A DNA stretch of 10,200 bases from Zelonia costaricensis (lineage: Eukaryota > Euglenozoa > Kinetoplastea > Trypanosomatida > Trypanosomatidae), in NCBI GenBank assembly GCA_030849075.1, contig JASAOO010002814.1, forward strand, positions 1 to 10,200, in the 5' to 3' direction. Below are positions 6,184-10,200 of the stretch, in pieces. The notes under the pieces were generated by a model. The model did not search any database and was not told where the DNA came from. It saw nothing but the letters and a program-made list of their open reading frames with translations. The number at the start of each line of letters is the position of its first letter. The stretch's first letter is position 1. A program made the position numbers and the translations under genes.

Positions 6184-8435
6184 ATGTTGCCACGGAAACG
6201 CAGGAGCACGCGGCCACTGCAGTGTTTGCGCCCCCGTCCCACCACCGCTCAATCACCGGGGCATCGAAGCGCGGCTGCCAATGACGGGTGCGCGCTGTGT
6301 GTGTGGCGGCGTGCAAACCTGCCCCACAAGCATCGCCTCGGTGACGTGGACCGGCCAGTGCATCGTGCCAACTCCTGTGGCACCCCCAGCGGCGCTGCTG
6401 TTGTCATGGAGCTCCGCTGCGTGGGCATCTGAATGCAACGAGAAGCGCGAGTGAGGGAGCGACGGTTCTCGAGTCACTGCGATGGACGTATGAGCCCACG
6501 CGCATCAGATGCAGCACGTGCAACGTCGCCTACAGGATGCATCCACTGAGTTTGCGCCTGTGCCTGAGGGCACGCTGATGCGTGCGCCTCTGTGCACGTG
6601 TGCGCATGGGTGTGTTGATCGTCACTGCAGCCGTCTCTCACCCCGGTACGCCCCATCGCGCGCGCTCCCCCGCATCTCCCCGCCTCCCTCCAGTGCCTCT
6701 CCATCTCTCACCCCGAAACCTCCCACTCGATTCTCCGCGTCACCACCACCCTGCACGCACGCAGCGCGGAGGAAGACATCTGTCACGAACCGCTCTCACA
6801 CTTCGCCTTCACCACCGCGTCCCCCCCCTCCCCCGACGCCTCCTCCGCGCGTGCCACGGGAGTGGCAGAGTACGCAGCCCACACCCACGCCACGCCGCGG
6901 CCCCTCGAAGAGCCAGCCGCACCTGCGGAGTCGGCCCACACGGCTATGGCGTACCTCAAGCCCTCGAGCATCCGACGCCGGGACTCCGCAGGGTGAGCGC
7001 ACCACCGAGCGCTCAGTTCGACTGCGTGACGCTGTAAACACGACAGCAGGTGAGCTCGCTGATCACTGCGCTGCTAGGGCAACTGCCGAGGGGGACGTCG
7101 ATCGTGCCGTTACAGCGGTTTTGCTTTACCCCTGCTGCGCAGTCGTGTGTGGTCACGGTCGTGCACGAGACCGCTTCGGCTGCCGCAGCGGCCCCTGTGT
7201 GTTTACCATCGATCCCCGGGGAACTCGGCACCACGAGGACTGCGTGGAGGTGCTCAAACACGAGGTCGGGCGACGGCGCTTTGCAGAACACGGTGAAGCT
7301 GCATCTCCTCCACCCCAACGGTCTTGTGTGCACCTGCGACGCGGGCAACCGGTTCCGCCTGCTGGGCGCCAGCAAGTTGTTTCCGCTGCTTGGCAACCGT
7401 GAGCCCTTTGCCCCATTCATGCTTTGCTCCGGGACGCCGGGCGGGCAAGTCAACGGCATGCTAATGCCAGACGGCCACCTGCTTCCTAGCGCATGGCCCG
7501 GGCCCTCGACGGGGAAGAAGAGCTCGGGCTCCGTGGACGAGGGGGAGAGCCTCCACTTTGTGACGGGCAAGGAGTGCCCGGTGCTCACCGTGACATGGCT
7601 GTTCGAGGCAAACAGCGGTGACTTGAAGGACTTGTGCCCAGCAGAGGAGCTACATCTGTCGCCGTCGCTGGTCACGCTGACGCACTGCCTGAACCCCGGT
7701 GAGGTAGATGAGTAGCTGGAGCACGGCGAGGTTCCACCAGGAACAGAGGAGCTCTTCACGATGATCACCGTCCTGCGCGCCACGACAGAGAGTCGGGGGT
7801 GGCGGCCGTGTCCACCACTGCCCCCAAAGGCAGCGAGGCATCACCAGCCAATTTTGGACTTCTGCTTGAGGGACATGGTGCGCAGCGCACCTCTCGCCGC
7901 CGCTGCTCGACTCCCTGCCGCCGCGGAGGGCCGGCATCTCCTGCTGGTGCTCTACCTGCCATTCGGCTCAGAGAGCCCTTGGCTGTCAAGTGATCAGGCA
8001 CTCGAACTTCGCGAAGAGGTCTGCTCCTGGGGACGCGACGAGCTCGCAGACATCGGGCTGATGCCCAGTGAGGTGGATGCGGCAACGTGGAAGTGCGTCT
8101 GTGACGAGGCGCACTACCGGGGGTATGATCTGCGCGGCCTATTCCCGCACGATGCGTGCGAGTGGCATACGCTGGAGCCATCCTACGCACCCTACAGCGG
8201 TGAAGTGGCGACAGCTCGCTGCTGACTACCCAACGCCAACCGATCTCTGCGCGACAACTCGTCTCCTTTGAACGCTCACTGGGCCGCTCAATACACCGCG
8301 GGTGGCGACGCGTGCGTCGTGGCAGATGCCGGTGAGCCGCTGAAGCGATTGGTGACGCACCTGCAGCGCACGGTCGATCTCCGGCTTGCACGTGGCATCG
8401 ATGCCGCCATTTCCGCACACCTTGCGGCTCCTTAG
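6184..8435 (+). pseudogene. decayed protein-coding gene, family not recognised
   Basis: The ATG at 6184 is the first after the acceptor at 6116-6117. Its frame has coding-type third positions for 82 codons, then stops (TGA 6430-6432). The frame is unclear from about 6433 to 6618. The same frame is open with high third-position G/C (about 85%) from 6619, through AMAYLKPSSIRRR, to TGA 6994-6996. Coding signal then moves to the next frame; TAA 7035-7037 interrupts it, and that frame continues to TAG 8433-8435, broken only by TAG 7713-7715 and TGA 8223-8225. Sequence on both sides of each break still looks like protein: NPGEVDE then LEHGEVPPGTEELF, and a C-terminus reading RLVTHLQRTVDLRLARGID. 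The intact ancestor would have had roughly 750 codons. I recognise no domain. Alternatives: two adjacent decayed genes (6184-6432 and about 6619-8435), sequencing error (unlikely with this many breaks), or stop readthrough. The surviving reading frame argues for recent decay. Confidence 0.6.
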
Positions 8436-8921
8436 TCGACTCTTGGGTGCCGCGAGTGACGGCCGGCGACGGTACATCAGCTGCGGGCGCTTCCGGGCAC
8501 CGTCGCCTCGCTTGTGGCGTGGCCCGCTCGCGTGGCTGCCCCCATCCACGTCCTCCCCCCACCTTCTCCGGCTCGCGGCCCTCCTGGGGCGCCGCTTCCC
8601 CAAACGTCCGTGTGCACGTCTTGCGTGCTTTGATGGTCCTCGTGTGCTTTCTCACCTCCCGGGCGCTGGCGCGGCGTGCCGCGGCTCTCCTTTGGTTTCG
8701 GCTGCGCCTGCTCAACGGCCCGTAGTCCAAGCCTGACGCTGTCGCGCCTCTCACTCCCCCGCCGCCGCATACGGCGGTGTCCAGCGGCGCTCGGCCTCGG
8801 GCGGCGCGGCCGCGGGGTGGGGCCTGCGGCCCAGGCCTTCGGCGTGTCTTGCCGGGGACCGGTGTGGGCCTTCGCAGAGGTCCCCCCCCACAGCAGCGAG
8901 CAGCTTTGAAGGAAAAGCGCG
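8436..8921. other. intergenic region before the membrane-protein gene
   Basis: I see no gene. Frames are open in several registers but compete with each other and show no consistent third-position bias. It contains two short perfect GC hairpins (8762-8777 and 8821-8837) and leads into the pyrimidine tract at 8922. Confidence 0.6.
8762..8837. repeat. two GC-rich hairpins
   Basis: Hairpin 1: CCGCCG at 8762-8767 pairs perfectly with CGGCGG at 8772-8777 across the loop CATA. Hairpin 2: GGCCTG at 8821-8826 pairs with CAGGCC at 8832-8837 across a 5-base loop. Stems of six are short, and could arise by chance in DNA this GC-rich. Confidence 0.4.
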
Positions 8922-8945
8922 TCTCTTCTCTCCCCCTTTCTCCAG
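8922..8945 (+). promoter_or_regulatory. predicted spliced-leader acceptor of the membrane-protein gene
   Basis: TCTCTTCTCTCCCCCTTTCTCC followed immediately by AG (8944-8945) is the best pyrimidine-AG signal in the window. The first ATG after it is at 8949, only 3 bases downstream. A second, weaker acceptor (pyrimidines 9036-9050, AG 9054-9055) would skip that ATG and give a 100-base 5' UTR to the ATG at 9156. Confidence 0.6.
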
Positions 8946-8948
8946 TCT

Positions 8949-8972
8949 ATGTGGGGGCAAACGTACTTCTGA
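8949..8972 (+). other. short ORF, ATG then in-frame TGA (uORF or broken start)
   Basis: ATG at 8949 is followed by six sense codons (WGQTYF) and TGA at 8970-8972. It is in the same frame as the downstream membrane protein, and that frame is open from 8973 onward. If transcripts begin at 8946, this is either an upstream ORF of seven codons or the original start codon cut off by a nonsense change. Confidence 0.5.
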
Positions 8973-9155
8973 AGTAACGTGTCGGGTGTGCGCGCCGTCA
9001 CCACCGTAACACTACTCGGCATCTCGGCTCCGCAACTCCTGTCTTGTCCCGTAAGACGCAGCGAGTCCGTCTCCGAGCGAAGGACGAGTTTACCGCGGGT
9101 TCGAACAGGTGCGCTTGGTGGCGGACTCGCATTTTGGTGTCTTGTAGCGGCATTG

Positions 9156-10163
9156 ATGGGAGGCGCCCTCGTTCCCATGGTGACCAACGCCGTCTACCTG
9201 CGGCTGTTCGAAGAGATGGAGGCGGCCGGTGCCCGCGATTCGTTCAGCTACATGGGCGGCTCCTCCCTGCTCTCGGGCTCGGACTGCCCGACAACCACGG
9301 ACTCGCTGGACTGCATTTGGCGCTGGGACCAGGGGCGGTACGCTGGCGGGAGCAACGCCGTCGAGTTCTACAAGGGCAATCGCGACCCGAGGAAGCTGAA
9401 GGGTGCGGGCATGCTGAGCAAGGCGGTGGGCAACTACTGGCGCGTGTACTCGGAATCGGAGCGCTATCCCTGCGGGTACCGTCAGCGCTACGGTGCCGTG
9501 CTCCGAGAGGACGGCGGATCCCCAAGCTGGGCTGACACCAGCGCTACGGCTTGGAGCTACGGCACTGTGCAATCCAACGAGTACTACACCCTCTGCCTCG
9601 TCGAGCAGAGCACCACGACTGCAAAGCCGCGCGAGGAGACGTACGGCGGCCTAACCTTGCCGTGGCTGATTGGCGTGTCGGTCGGGGGTGCGGTCGTGCT
9701 GGGTGTCATCGTTGTGCTCATCATGTGCCTGTCGCGGTGCTGTGGGTGCTGCGGCTCTGCTGGGCCCGCTACGGCTGCGAACACGTCGTGGTTCGACGGC
9801 CCAGGGGGTGCGCACCTGTGCGGGCCCAACGCCACCGCGTCGCAGCGGGGTGACATGTCGCGCGCCAACTCCTTCCGCTCACGCCACAGCGGCTACGGCG
9901 ACTTCAGCAACCGCTCCTTCCACGACGGCGCTGCAGGCAAGGACGGGCACAGTCGCCACGGCAGGTTCCACGGCAGTGTGAGGGCGGCGGAGTCCGATGT
10001 GCGGCAGGGTAGCGATGAGGAGATGATGTCTGTGGCGGGGTCGCACTACAGCCGGGCCGCGTCGGGGTCCTACGCGTCCTGGGCGCCACCCTCGCGCACC
10101 GCGTCGCAGATGATGATAGAGCCGCAGCCGCGGATGCTGATGCACGGCAACTGGCAGATGTGA
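9156..10163 (+). CDS. membrane protein with Cys ectodomain and Ser/His/Arg-rich tail (335 aa)
   Basis: Product not recognised. From the ATG at 9156: a moderately hydrophobic N-terminus, a likely extracytoplasmic domain with four cysteines (44, 53, 106, 147) and aromatic-rich segments (IWRWD, NYWRVY), a Thr-rich stretch before the membrane, a strong transmembrane helix at about 168-192, then RCCGCCG (194-200), a plausible palmitoylation site, and a tail rich in Ser, Gly, His and Arg that could be phosphorylated. This suggests a surface or endomembrane protein. It lacks the amastin signature. The ATG was chosen because no ATG in any frame lies between 8952 and 9155 and third-position G/C rises sharply here (about 54% before). 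However, the frame is open back to 8973 and would add RRTSLPRVR plus a convincing helix (LAFWCLVAALMGGALV), so a longer two-helix form, from a non-ATG start or an ancestral start, is possible. Stop is TGA; the gene is complete at its 3' end. Confidence 0.8.
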   Translation: MGGALVPMVTNAVYLRLFEEMEAAGARDSFSYMGGSSLLSGSDCPTTTDSLDCIWRWDQGRYAGGSNAVEFYKGNRDPRKLKGAGMLSKAVGNYWRVYSESERYPCGYRQRYGAVLREDGGSPSWADTSATAWSYGTVQSNEYYTLCLVEQSTTTAKPREETYGGLTLPWLIGVSVGGAVVLGVIVVLIMCLSRCCGCCGSAGPATAANTSWFDGPGGAHLCGPNATASQRGDMSRANSFRSRHSGYGDFSNRSFHDGAAGKDGHSRHGRFHGSVRAAESDVRQGSDEEMMSVAGSHYSRAASGSYASWAPPSRTASQMMIEPQPRMLMHGNWQM

Positions 10164-10200
10164 GAGGCGCCGAGGGACGGTGGTGGCTCCCCGCGTGAGC

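Noticed and set aside
6509..7402. 297-codon + frame, Pro/Ser/Arg-rich
   Set aside because: Over 6722-6841 its third-position G/C (about 60%) is far below that of the competing frame (about 88%), and after about 7000 the frame ending at 8435 carries the coding signal. The frame may hold a short genuine piece around 6509-6600.
9092..9107. GGGTTCGAACAGG resembling a tRNA box B
   Set aside because: The final C of the box B consensus is missing, and no acceptor-stem pairing or box A at a fitting distance was found.

Overview
The window looks like nuclear DNA of a trypanosomatid, most likely Leishmania or a close Leishmaniinae relative. This rests on high GC content, strong G/C preference at third codon positions inside the real genes, no introns, long gene-free stretches full of TG/CA repeats and C- or T-rich tracts, and the trypanosomatid signal of a pyrimidine tract followed by the first AG (a spliced-leader acceptor) a short way upstream of an ATG. 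Species cannot be fixed by reading alone.

All credible genes lie on the + strand, as expected for one polycistronic unit. Positions 1-3424 hold no convincing gene. This part is simple-sequence DNA with several (TG)n tracts, two strong G-quadruplex motifs and homopolymer runs. One weak small ORF sits near 2533-2836, directly after a good splice-acceptor signal. Positions 3425-5032 encode a 535-residue leucine-rich-repeat (LRR) protein built from about six 47-48-residue double repeats. Positions 5033-6183 are a C/T-rich intergenic region ending in a clear acceptor (6116-6117). Positions 6184-8435 look like one long decayed gene: a well-placed ATG and stretches with coding-type GC3, but interrupted by several stop codons and at least one frame change. 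Its last 466 codons (7038-8435) stay in one frame, broken only by a TAG and a TGA. Positions 8436-8945 are intergenic. Positions 9156-10163 encode an unrecognised membrane protein with a cysteine-containing ectodomain, one strong transmembrane helix, a CC-G-CC juxtamembrane motif and a Ser/His/Arg-rich tail. Its N-terminus is uncertain: the frame stays open upstream and would supply an extra membrane helix, but the only upstream ATG (8949) is followed after seven codons by an in-frame TGA.

The three genes share no evident pathway; in trypanosomatids neighbours are co-transcribed without being functionally related. I found no CRISPR array, transposase, reverse transcriptase, tRNA or rRNA gene. 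The points most worth a second look are the decayed gene, the start of the membrane protein, and whether the repeat- and G4-rich left 3.4 kb is a transcription boundary.
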